Source: Euglena gracilis (taxonomy: Eukaryota; Euglenida; Euglenophyceae; Euglenales). Taken from it: DNA of 64,000 nt. Both the position numbers and the translations under genes were made by a program. Where the stretch lies: positions 1,550,001-1,614,000 of the forward strand of contig CP154954.1 of assembly GCA_039621445.1 (NCBI GenBank). The letters are read 5' to 3'. Of this stretch, positions 48,297 through 63,853 are shown piece after piece (within the stretch, counting starts at the first letter, position 1; each line of letters begins with the position of its first letter). Under the pieces are notes generated by a model. The model was not told where the DNA came from and did not search any database. It saw nothing but the letters and a program-made list of their open reading frames with translations.

Positions 48297-49387
48297 ATTT
48301 ATTAAATACGAACAAAAATAACATTGATAATAATATGAGACGTATTTCATCAAAAAAAGTTTTTTTAACCTATTCTTATTGTTCCGCAGATCTTTCAGAA
48401 ATTTTAAATTTTTTTAAAAATAAATTTGAAGTAAAATATGGACTAGTTGATTATGCGTTGGTAAGATAGTTTCATAAAACCGGATACCCTCATGTACACT
48501 CATATTTCGTTTTTATTAAAAAAATAGACACTAAGGCAGCAAATTTTTTTGATATATATGTTGATTCTAAAACTTATAGTGCATATGTTCAAACAGTTAA
48601 TAACGAGAAAGATTTGTTGGACTATTTAACAAAACAAATATTTAACTTTGTAGATGCTTCAAAAAATTTCATGGCTTCTCCATCAATTTTGAAAAAGTAT
48701 GGTAAATATTTTGAATATTGTCCATTAGAAGAAAGGATGATTGAATTAGCAAAAAAAGGAGAGATAGCGGATGCTATGTTGTTGTTTGAAAAAGAAAAAC
48801 CTTCTGAATTTGTATATAAAGGTGATGCTATTGAAAAACGACTTAGAAACATATATTTAAACAAAAGGTTAGGAGTTAAAGCAAAAATTAATTTTAATTA
48901 CTATGTAAACCCTCGAGATATAAGGTGGATGTTAGACATTTATGAATCTTATCTGAATATGGGTGAAAATAAAGTATTTTTAATTTTAGGCGTTGAGCTT
49001 AGGTATTTAATAGATTTTTTTGAATCTTATTTGCAATTCAAAGGCTTTTATCTTCTAGTAGTTAAGGAAGCTAAGGATTTACTGCGATTTAGAAATACTT
49101 GTCATTACGATGCGATAATTTTTTCAGACTCTAGCATTTTAGAGTATCAAAATGTAGATGAGCTAAAAAATTTATTTAACTCTTTAGAAACAACGTTAAA
49201 AGTTCATAATCGAAAAAATAGTGTTAAAGTACTTTTATCTCCTGCTTTACCAAAAGCTATAATGTCGTCAAAACCTTATAAAGTTTTGGAACAATTTTTT
49301 TTTTTTTTTTTAATTGAAATGGAAGGCATACTACCTTATCAATTAAATGCCGATGATAAATTACTTCCCCCACATTTTCATAATTAA
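48293..49387 (+). pseudogene. CRESS-type Rep-like protein, second copy with in-frame stop
   Basis: This starts at an ATG that overlaps the stop of the preceding frame (ATGA), with a GGGAGG ribosome-binding site 5 nt upstream. The 364-codon frame has HUH endonuclease motif I (FLTYS, residues 24-28), motif II (HVH, 67-69) and motif III (Y111-xx-K114), in that order and spacing. A C-terminal part resembles the superfamily 3 helicase: a Walker B-like HYDAIIFSD at 271-279, but the expected P-loop position (227-237) lacks the GxxxxGK signature. One TAG at 48467-48469 interrupts the frame between motifs I and II. A 17-T run near 49,291 may also be miscounted. The role would be origin nicking for rolling-circle replication; as assembled it looks inactive. 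Confidence 0.72.
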
Positions 49388-49396
49388 GAAATGTAA

Positions 49397-49516
49397 AAAT
49401 CAAAGGAATACAGAGAACTTGAAAGTAAAACTAAAGTTTATATTCAAGAATTCTTAAAAAAAGCTAATATGAATGATGAAAATGAAGGAAATGCTAATCA
49501 AAAAAATACTAATTAA
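49397..49516 (+). CDS. Short open tail after the Rep-like gene, unknown
   Basis: A 39-codon frame without a good start begins just after the Rep-like stop and is rich in K, E and N (KEYRELESKTKVYIQEFLKK). It could be the displaced C-terminus of the Rep-like protein after an indel, or non-coding. I do not recognise it. Confidence 0.25.
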   Translation, partial: KSKEYRELESKTKVYIQEFLKKANMNDENEGNANQKNTN

Positions 49517-49630
49517 TACGTTTTTATTATATGTTATTATTTTATTAGTAATAAAAATATTACTAATTTGTTATTTGTTATAAATATGTTATATTTATTC
49601 TAGGGCGGAAAATTAGTGGTAACATTAATT

Positions 49631-49699
49631 TGTTAAAAAATGCCTCTTGACATCAAAAGTTCGAATTAATTTTGAAAAGCATGAGGCATTTTTTTAACA
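49631..49699 (+). terminator. Long hairpin after the Rep-like genes
   Basis: TGTTAAAAAATGCCTC at 49,631-49,646 is matched by its reverse complement at 49,683-49,699 (one extra T). Inside, TCAAAA and TTTTGA form a second inner stem. The 3' arm ends in a T run, as in an intrinsic terminator. A structured origin or protein-binding palindrome is an alternative, since it sits between the Rep-like genes and the repeat modules. The loop does not hold the canonical geminivirus-type nonanucleotide. Confidence 0.6.
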
Positions 49700-49755
49700 A
49701 TTATTTTAAGTTTAATAAAACTTAAAATTTTTTTTTAATAAATTTTTTTTTTTCT

Positions 49756-50040
49756 GTCCGCCCGGAGAATAAAAAAATTTAGAAAATTATTGCTCTATTA
49801 TTTTTGGGAGAATAAAATGAACAATTTAAAAATAAAATTTTAAAAAAAAAAATAAAGTTTGTTTATAATTATATACTAGCGGACACGTTTTTGTTATTTT
49901 TTGTTATAAAGTTGTGATTAAATCATTATAAATATTATTACTAGTATAATTATTATCAAATTAATTTTTATTTGTTGGCTAACTTGTTATTAAATTGTTA
50001 TTAAATAGCTAATTTGTTGTATGAGCATTAAGCGTTAAAT
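49756..50040. repeat. Repeat module R1 (inverted repeat plus AT repeat)
   Basis: Begins GTCCGC and has the matching GCGGAC at 49,879-49,884, followed by ACGTTTTTGTTATTTT. Then come TTATTACTAGTATAATTATTAT (about 49,935-49,956) and a TTGTTATTAAATTGTTATTA segment. The same succession recurs in R2. A nine-codon ATG frame preceded by GGGAGA (about 49,805-49,843) sits inside the inverted repeat. It resembles the end or origin module of an integrated element. Confidence 0.7.
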
Positions 50041-50122
50041 TAATTGGGTAGGTCAACAATAAACTATTGTTGAAAGAATATAGTTATAGTTAATTGGACA
50101 AATTTTTTATGGGAGAATAATT

Positions 50123-51834
50123 ATGGTTCAAAAATTAAGAAAAAAATACAAATTCAAAATTAACACCACAAGTTCGAGATATTATGGTAGTTATAATATA
50201 ACACGTAATTGGAGAATTTTAATAAGGACAAATTTTCAATCTTTAATAGAAATGGATTATTCTTTTATTAAAAAATGGCATGCAATAATAAACGACGATA
50301 AAATTTCTTTTATTATGTATACCATATGCAAATACGTGGATTTTCAGAAAGAAAACGATATTTTTAGTAAAGCTTACTTTGAACTTAAGAAAATTTGTCG
50401 GCCACAGTATTTAGAAGACTTTTTTATTTTTGATAAAAATACAATTATAAGTATCGAAAAAGCTAAAGGGGATAGTCCTGGCAATGTTGGTGGTTTTATT
50501 ATTAATTGCCGAGACCCCGAAGAGGAACTTTTTTGGAATAGAATACCGCGCTATGAATCTAAAAATAATAACTGTTTAAGTTTTAAATTTATTACTCAAT
50601 ATAATTTAATTGAAAAAACAAGGGGAAATTATTTTCTACCTAAAATTTTCCTTGAAGTTTTAAAAAAAGGTCCGGAAGAGATTGATAAAGAAAAAAGAAA
50701 AACTGTTTTAGCAAAAAAAATCGATAATGACGAAGAAATAGAAAAAATAGAAATAAAAAAAAAAAAACAATTTGAAATTAATATCTTTTTCGAGGATTCA
50801 GAATTTTTAGCAATAACCGAAAAATATACAAAAAAGTGTGAGGATTTAATAAATATTAACAATAAAGGGAAAAAAATAAGAGATTTATTTTGCAATTATA
50901 TTTTAGAATTATTAATTCTAGAAATAAATATTTTAAATTCTCAAAGTAAACCAAAATATTCGGATGTTTTTATTTGTACTTATAAAAAAAAAAGAACAAT
51001 AATGAAATAGAGTGGTATTTTAATTGGATGTCTATTGATAGAATCCTTAAACAATTTTTATATAAATCAATTAAACCGTGGCAAAATAAAAATATTGACG
51101 ATATTAATCAAGGAGAAATTTATAATATAATTACTAATAAATCACTTACAGATAATACAATAAATTCTGTTAAACGTTCTTTTCAAAATAGATTGAATGA
51201 AAATGTTAACTTAACGAACGTAAGAAAATCATACAAAAAAATAAAATTTGTTTCGTTTAGTTTAACTAAGTTTTATAGCAATGAAAATAACGTTTTTTTT
51301 GTAAATTAAAAATTGAGATTTTCGTATGTGATAGTTTTAATACTAGCCTTATAAGAGATTTTCTTAATTTAATTACAAGTGAAGATATTCTATGGATAAT
51401 GTATTCGGTAGAACCTGTAATATTAATACATACTGATTCCAAAGATAAAATTCTTCAAGAGACATATCTAAAATTAGAATGTAAAGCAGTAAAATCACAG
51501 CTATATTTAAATATATATGTGATATTTGATGAAAAAAGAGTATGGACTAAAAATTTAGTTGAAAGCTTTTTTTCTACTATTAAAAATGGTAAAATTTTAA
51601 ATATATCAAACGTACCAAAACTAGGAGGTCTTTGTTTTTGTTATGTTCTTAATAACCTTTTGCTAAAAGCAAATAAAAAAAAATCAATTAGCTGAAATTA
51701 AAATATATCAGCATACAAAATATGAAATTCCTTCCAAATATAAAATCAAATTTATCAACGAATCGCCATTATTTTTAAGAGAATATACTGGGTCTTTGAA
51801 CTTCTTATATATATTTTACTTAGTATGTTACTAG
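50123..51834 (+). CDS. Unrecognised large gene between repeat modules, broken frames
   Basis: The first frame (50123-51010, 295 codons) has a GGGAGA ribosome-binding site 6 nt upstream. Three further open pieces continue it after single-base shifts at homopolymers: an A run near 50,985-50,995, an eight-T run near 51,293 and an A run near 51,675. The last piece ends at a TAG at 51,832. Read together this is one gene of roughly 570 codons, lysine- and asparagine-rich, with no transmembrane helices that I can see. There is an acidic/lysine-rich segment at residues ~195-215. I find no conserved motif. It is bracketed by R1 and R2, so it probably belongs to the element carrying the Rep-like genes; capsid, partition or replication functions are possible but unsupported. 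Confidence 0.55.
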
Positions 51835-51890
51835 ATAATATAACTAATAAATAATTAAGTTATTATATTATTCCATTAAAATTTTTTAAA

Positions 51891-52020
51891 GTCCACCAAG
51901 AATAAAATTCTAGTGGACACGTTTGTTATTAAATTGTTATTATTAGTATAATTATTATAAAATTATTTATTAAAATATAAATAATTTAGTTAGCTAGTTG
52001 TTATTAAAATGTTATTAACT
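51891..52020. repeat. Repeat module R2
   Basis: GTCCACCAAGAATAAA and TTCTAGTGGAC form a tight hairpin (51,891-51,918). ACGTTTGTTATTAAATTGTTA follows, then TTATTAGTATAATTATTATA (about 51,941-51,960) and TAGCTAGTTGTTATTAAAAT. The order and sequence match R1, so R1 and R2 are imperfect direct repeats flanking the gene at 50,123-51,834. Confidence 0.75.
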
Positions 52021-52028
52021 TTTTTAAA

Positions 52029-52075
52029 GTTCACCGAGAATAAAATCCTAGTGGACACGTTTTTGTTATTTTTAT
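52029..52075. repeat. Repeat module R3 (short copy)
   Basis: GTTCACCGAGAATAAA and ATCCTAGTGGAC form the same hairpin with two changed bases (52,029-52,056), again followed by ACGTTTTTGTTATTTT. It lacks the AT-rich second half of R1/R2. Confidence 0.75.
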
Positions 52076-52084
52076 TGGTTTTAG

Positions 52085-52300
52085 TTTAAGGTCAGCAGGA
52101 ACAACTTTTATAACCTTTTATTATGGTATCGTACTTTAATAAATCTAAATTTAAGGAATTCTGCAACATATTCTAAAGATAAAGGGCATTTTGGAGATGT
52201 AAGAAATACTTTCCTAGCTGACAGTCGGTATTTAGCGTTTTTACCAACGTTTTTTTCAAATTTATTAAAGGAACTTTTCTTTGATTTTACTTTTTTCTAA
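52085..52300 (+). pseudogene. Open frame without start, unknown remnant
   Basis: A 71-codon stop-free stretch after R3 includes KDKGHFGDVRNTFLADSRYL, which looks more protein-like than the surrounding AT-rich DNA. No ATG or ribosome-binding site is in frame. It may be the remnant of a third gene of the element. I do not recognise it. Confidence 0.35.
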
Positions 52301-52769
52301 CGTAATTTTTTGATTAGTTTTATTTGGAGTTATAACCTATTATTAATCTATTAACCTATTATTAATCTATTAACTTATTATTATATTATTATTATTATTA
52401 GGGGGCAATTTACTTAGCAAATTCTCGGTCGTTACTGACAAAACGGGGTATGGTTTTGTAAACATTAACCACGCAATAACACAATCACAATATTGCACTA
52501 ATAACTTAAAAAAGTCACTCACATGATATTATTACTAAATAAATGTAATCTGCCTCAGGCAAACGGTTTTGAACTATGTGTATGAAAAGTAATGAGAATT
52601 CTTTACAATTAAAGGGATGTAACATGTAAATCGTTAAATACGACTGCATACAACTCCTATTTAAGATACTATGTACGGGAAATAAGCAAAAAATAATACA
52701 TTATTCAAGGAAAACTACTATGGTACGTAAAAAAGATATATTAAATGAAAGGTTAAAAATTACACAATA
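52301..52769. other. Accessory-locus spacer with short tandem repeat
   Basis: Contains a tandem of ACCTATTATTAATCTATTA units passing into (ATT)n (about 52,336-52,400). A stretch of higher GC (52,400-52,700) with no recognisable gene follows, apart from a 16-codon frame at about 52,721-52,771 (MVRKKDILNERLKITQ). Confidence 0.5.
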
Positions 52770-52774
52770 GAAAC

Positions 52775-53010
52775 AGACGTGTCCCGTAAGGTGAGGCAAA
52801 AAGTTGCGTTCCGTTTAGCGGCTAAAAACATATTTTTGATGTATAATAAAGTTTCATCTTCATTTACTGTGGAGGATATTAGTTATTCTTTACTTGAGAA
52901 GCTGAAGCCATATGGTGTATTATCGTAGATACGTATATTGACTGTGAAACTAACGTAACTGACTTATCTAGAGTAAACGTGAGTATTATATTTTTAGACC
53001 TCAAATAGAC
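52775..53010 (+). pseudogene. Third Rep-like fragment (motif I region)
   Basis: The frame reads KVAFRLAAKNIFLMYNKVSS followed by a helix-like VEDISYSLLEKLK segment and stops near 52,929. This corresponds to the N-terminus of CRESS-type Rep with motif I as FLMYN. After the stop, another frame continues with a TYIDCETN and SIIFLDLK-like stretch, recalling the RFFDL block that follows motif II, but the HUH motif itself is absent. It is a decayed paralogue of the frames at 47,579-49,387, lying just before rbcL. Confidence 0.55.
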
Positions 53011-53110
53011 AAAAATTAGTAGCAAAACTTATTAATAATAATAATGTAAATTATCTATAAATAACTGTAAAGTGATTTTTCGAATATAATTTTTATTTTA
53101 TTATTAAAAT

Positions 53111-58679
<5,569 letters not shown>

Positions 58680-58805
58680 TTAAAATAATTTCGTTTTATC
58701 TCAAATTTTTTTGAATATTTTTTAGTATTTTTTAAATACGTTAAATTTTATAATTTTTAGAATAATGTTTAAATTTTTAAGTTCAAAAAGATCTTTTATT
58801 TTTTT

Positions 58806-58970
58806 ATGGCGGTTCCAAAAAAGAAAATGTCCAAATCTCGTAGAAACTCAAGGAAAAGTAACTGGAAAAAAAAGGTGCTTAAAAAAGTTCTTTTTGCTCT
58901 TTCTTTAGGAAAATCTTTTGAAGCGAATACTAATGTTAATTTTTCTTTTGGAGACAAATTACCACTTTAG
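58806..58970 (+). CDS. rpl32: Ribosomal protein L32
   Basis: A 54-aa basic protein of the large subunit, starting MAVPKKKMSKSRRNSRKSNW with the typical L32 N-terminus. It is intronless and follows rbcL by 127 bp on the same strand. It is short but within the family range. Confidence 0.93.
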   Translation: MAVPKKKMSKSRRNSRKSNWKKKVLKKVLFALSLGKSFEANTNVNFSFGDKLPL

Positions 58971-59743
58971 TGCTGTAAAATGTAAAATATTTTTAATGTC
59001 TCAAGTAAAATTAATACAAAGTTTAAAAAAAATAAAAAAATAATAAAAGAAAAAACGTAAACAGGAAAAATTTAAAAAAGGAAAAAAATATAGTTATAAA
59101 AAAATAATTTTTTAAATAAAAAAAAGGTAATATTTTTGGACAAATTTAAACTTTTAATTTTTTCAAAATTATATTAATAAATAAGATTTGTATTTTTACT
59201 GTATAGAGTTAATTATTAAAAAGGAAGTTTTATATGCTTTTAAGAAGGGGGAAAGGGGGGGGTAAATAATAAATTATAAAAAAGCAAAGGGGGGGGGGGG
59301 GGGAAAATTATAAAAAAATTAAAAAGGGATGGGGGGGGAATATAAGTAAGAATTTTTTTCTTAAAGGGGGAAGGGGGGGGTCAAAAAATTAGAAATAAAT
59401 TTGGAAAAAACTTTAAAATAAATATACAATTGAAAAATTAGGGGGGGGGGAAGAATGTAAGGGAGCTCATAGGGGGGGGGGGTAAAAAAAAAATAAAGAA
59501 AAAAAAAAGGGGGGGGGGCAAATTATGGGTGGGATGGGGGATGGGTGGGGGGGGGGGGAAGGGGGGGGGGTACGGAGGAAATTTAGGGGGGGATTTTTTA
59601 TTTAAAATTTCGGGGAAAGGGGGGGGGGGGGGGGGGGGGGGGGGGAAATGGGGGGGGGGGGGGGGGGGGAAAAAGGGGGGGGGGGGGAAATTTTAAAGAT
59701 TTTATACAAAAATTTTAGAATTTAAAAAAGGGGGGGGGGGTGG

Positions 59744-59774
<31 letters not shown>

Positions 59775-59816
59775 AAGGGGGGGGGGGGGGGTGGGATTAT
59801 AATGGGGGAAAATTAA

Positions 59817-59870
<54 letters not shown>

Positions 59871-59917
59871 GGGGGGGGGGGGGGGGGGGGTACGGGGGGG
59901 GGGGGGGGGGTTAAAAA

Positions 59918-59954
<37 letters not shown>

Positions 59955-59998
59955 GGGGAGGGGGGGGGGGGGGGTAGGGGGGGGGGGGGGGGGGGGGT

Positions 59999-60052
<54 letters not shown>

Positions 60053-60270
60053 GGGGGGAAATTGGGGGGGGGGGTGGGGGGGAGGGTAAAAAGGGGGGGG
60101 GGGGGGGGTAGGGGGGGGGGATATATATAAAACGGGGGGGGGGGGGGGGGGGGGGGGGTTTTAAAAAAAAGGGGGGGGGGGGGTTGGGGCACAAATGATG
60201 GGGGGGGGGAAAGGGGGGGGGGGGGGGGGGGGGGGGAGGGGTAAAGGGGGGGGGGGGGGGGGGGGGGGGT

Positions 60271-60301
<31 letters not shown>

Positions 60302-60486
60302 AAAGGGGGGGGGGGGGTTATAGGGGGGTGGGGGGGGGGGGGGGGGGTTGGGGGGGGGGGGAAATGGGGGGTAGATAATAAAAAAATCTTTGGAATAAAA
60401 TTTAATTTAAAAAACTAAAAATTTATGGGAAAAAGAAAAAAAATGGTATAGTAATAAAAAACAAATTTTGATTTGTAATTATTTTT
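58971..60486. other. rpl32-psaC spacer dominated by a poly-G tract
   Basis: The first ~260 bp are ordinary AT-rich sequence. From about 59,245 to 60,373 the plus strand is mostly long G runs (up to more than 50) with islands of A/T. The shift is abrupt on both sides. No G-to-C balance, codon structure or repeat unit is visible, so I treat this as base-calling or polishing artefact rather than genomic sequence. Frames of pure G or P on either strand are meaningless. The final ~110 bp before psaC are again normal plastid-like DNA. Confidence 0.85.
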
Positions 60487-61443
<957 letters not shown>

Positions 61444-61554
61444 ATAAGGTTTTTCTTTGAGATAGGAAATTTCAAAGGACATATTTATATTTTATTAAAA
61501 AAATTTTTTAATATAGAATTTTGTTTATTGTTAAATTTATTTTTAGTTATTTTT

Positions 61555-63256
61555 ATGAAATTAAATTCTATTGAAGTAATAGGTAAGTTATGGATTTCTT
61601 AAAAAATTTTTTATATTTATTTTAGATTTATTATGAATCATATAATTTTTTTAATTTAATTTTTTTAAAAATTTTTTATTTAACTAGAAAATCTTCTATT
61701 GCCAAAATAATTCTCTTCCTTCCTAAAGATGGTGGTGGTGAAATTTTGATTAATGGAGAAAAAGCTTTTAACTATTTGCAGTTGCGAGTTCTAAAAGTCT
61801 TTATTTAACATTTCCAAGTTAAGGGAAAAAAAATAATCTCGTTTATTTAAATTTTATTATTGATTTTTATTTAATAATTTTTAAGCATTTAATAGATTTA
61901 TTATTTTTTAATTTAATCCTAAAGATGATAAATTTCGAGTTAATAATTGAATTTAAATTAAGTTTAAGATAACAGTTGAAATTTTTAATAAAGTTAAATC
62001 GATATTAATATAGTTGCACATATTAATATACTAATATACTTCTTGGATAGAAATTCTTTTTAATTTGAAATCAAAATATTCAAATTTACCTTAGACGTAA
62101 GAACTAAATTTTTTTATAATTTTTATATTTTATTCGAAAGACTTTCTTTAAATTATGATATACAAATATAAAAAAGTAAATGATAGATTATTAAACATTG
62201 TTATAAATTATCTTTATTGTTCATAAAATTTTAATTAAGGAAGTATTTATGAAAGTTATTCTATTTTATTTTAATAAACTTTTTATGAGCTGGATACATT
62301 TATTGATGTTTGTCCAGTTCTTTTGAGGGAAATAATTTATCAATTTTATTTTCTATCAACTAATAACCTTCGTTGAGAAAAAGAATTTTTAAAATGTTAT
62401 TTTTAATTTTTGTTTGTTTAATAAACTATTTTTTTATATATTTTTTCAAGTATTTACAATCTAAATAACGTTGAAAGTTGTATTTGTGTTTTATTTGTAT
62501 TTTTTAATTAGTTTAGTTTTTTCTATTGCAAAACATTTTTTTTGTTTTAAAAATTAGAAAGTTATATTTTTATTCTATTGTAGTCCGTTCGAACTTCTTA
62601 ACATTAATAATTATAAAGTTCATGCTTATGTAAAAGGAGGAGGCCTTTCTGGTCAAGCAGATGCCATTTTATGATTTTTAAGCGTTATGACCGAGTAATA
62701 CCAAAAATTTAAAAAAATTAAAGATTATATTTTTGTTTTATATTGTAGAAATTTTATTTTATGTAAAAAAACTTGCTATATCAAAATCATTAAGCGTTTT
62801 TATAGAAAAGGAAGACAAAAAAAACTGAAAGTGAACGGTTTTTTAACACGAAATTCTTTGTGTAAAGAAAGAAGAAGTTTGTATATTTAAGTCCTATTAT
62901 TTTTTTGTATTAACTTTGTAACACTATTTACTATAAAGTTAATTCAAATATGTAATTTTTCATTAATTATTATTCATTTTATAAAAAATAGTTGTTTATA
63001 TTATATAATTTCTTTTTAATTTTAAAAACAATTTTATTTTAATAATAGGGAAAGTATAGTTTTGTATAATCGTTACAATCTCTAACAATAGATTATTAAT
63101 TAAAAAAAAGAAAATAGTATCATCTATTTCAAAAGCTTAATCTTACATTTTTTAATGAAATAAAAAAGATGTTTAGTTTTGTAACAGAACTTTTTTCTAG
63201 TTTATTAATACGGTTTGAAAAAAGCGCGCAAAGCGCCACAATTCTCAAAAAGATAG
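61555..63256 (+). CDS. rps9: Ribosomal protein S9, five exons
   Basis: S9 is the small-subunit protein whose C-terminal arginine tail contacts P-site tRNA. Exon 1 at 61555 to about 61583 encodes MKLNSIEVIG. Exon 2 at about 61683-61791 encodes TRKSSIAKIILFLPKDGG and the INGEKAFNYLQ block. Exon 3 at about 62583-62668 encodes SPFELLNINNYKVHAYVKGG and GLSGQADAI. Exon 4 at about 62769-62876 encodes LAISKSLSVF then LKVNGFLTRNSLCKER. Exon 5 at 63207-63256 encodes KYGLKKARKAPQFSKR, the diagnostic S9 end. Exon 4 is out of frame across an eight-A run at about 62,817-62,824, probably a length error. Introns start GTAAG, TTGCG, TTATG and GTTTG, all fitting the group III NTNNG rule, though two are far longer than 100 nt and may be twintrons. 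Confidence 0.85.
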
Positions 63257-63353
63257 AATCTTCTTATTTTTAAGAATAACTTCTTAATAGGTATATGTAA
63301 AAATTTTTGTAGAAAAATTTTATTTTTTTTATTATTGAAGAATTATTTTTATT

Positions 63354-63853
63354 ATGTCAACAGAAACAGATGAAATTTTAGAAAGACTTAAAAAAATTAC
63401 TTTACTAGAAGCTTACGAGCTAGTTAAACAAATTTTGGGGTTTTGTAAAAAAATTTTATTTTTTTTAGCTTTTATTATTATATTTTACATAAAATAATAT
63501 TATTTTGTTGTTATGATTTAGAATATTATTACTTTTTTGAAAATACCTTCGGTGTTGATGCTACTATTGCTTTGTCAGCTAGTAATACGAATCCATCAAT
63601 TTTACCTTCAAAAGCGGATGAAACTGTAGTGGAGGAAAAAACTGAATTTGATGTTATCATCCAAGAAGTTCCAAGTGCAAAAAGAATTAATGTTATTAAA
63701 ACTGTCCGTAGTTTAACAACATTAGGTCTTAAAGAAGCTAAAGATCTTATTGAATCTGTTCCAAAGGTTGTATGTGAGGCTGTATCAAAAGAAGTAGCAG
63801 AAGAAACTAAAAAACTTCTAGAAGAAGCAGGAGCTTCAATAATTATTAAATAA
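63354..63853 (+). CDS. rpl12: Ribosomal protein L7/L12, two exons
   Basis: The stalk protein of the large subunit that recruits translation factors. Exon 1 (63354-63434) encodes [20 protein letters not shown] to ELVKQI; exon 2 (63539-63853) begins [15 protein letters not shown] and continues with the C-terminal domain [33 protein letters not shown] and AGASIIIK. Total 131 aa. The intron is 104 nt, starts TTGGG and has no domain V, a textbook group III size. It lies 98 bp after rps9 on the same strand, so the two are likely co-transcribed. Confidence 0.95.

Noticed and set aside
49934-49960. Geminivirus-type origin nonanucleotide near the Rep-like genes
   Set aside because: TTATTACTAGTATAATTATTAT is similar in composition, but the exact nonamer in a hairpin loop was not found; kept only as a repeat.
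49756-52075. CRISPR array
   Set aside because: Only three unevenly spaced, imperfect hairpin repeats and no uniform spacers or cas genes.
59715-60194. Open frames of up to 159 codons across the poly-G region (proline- or glycine-rich)
   Set aside because: They arise only because G and C runs contain no stop codons; composition is artefactual and no real sequence features occur.
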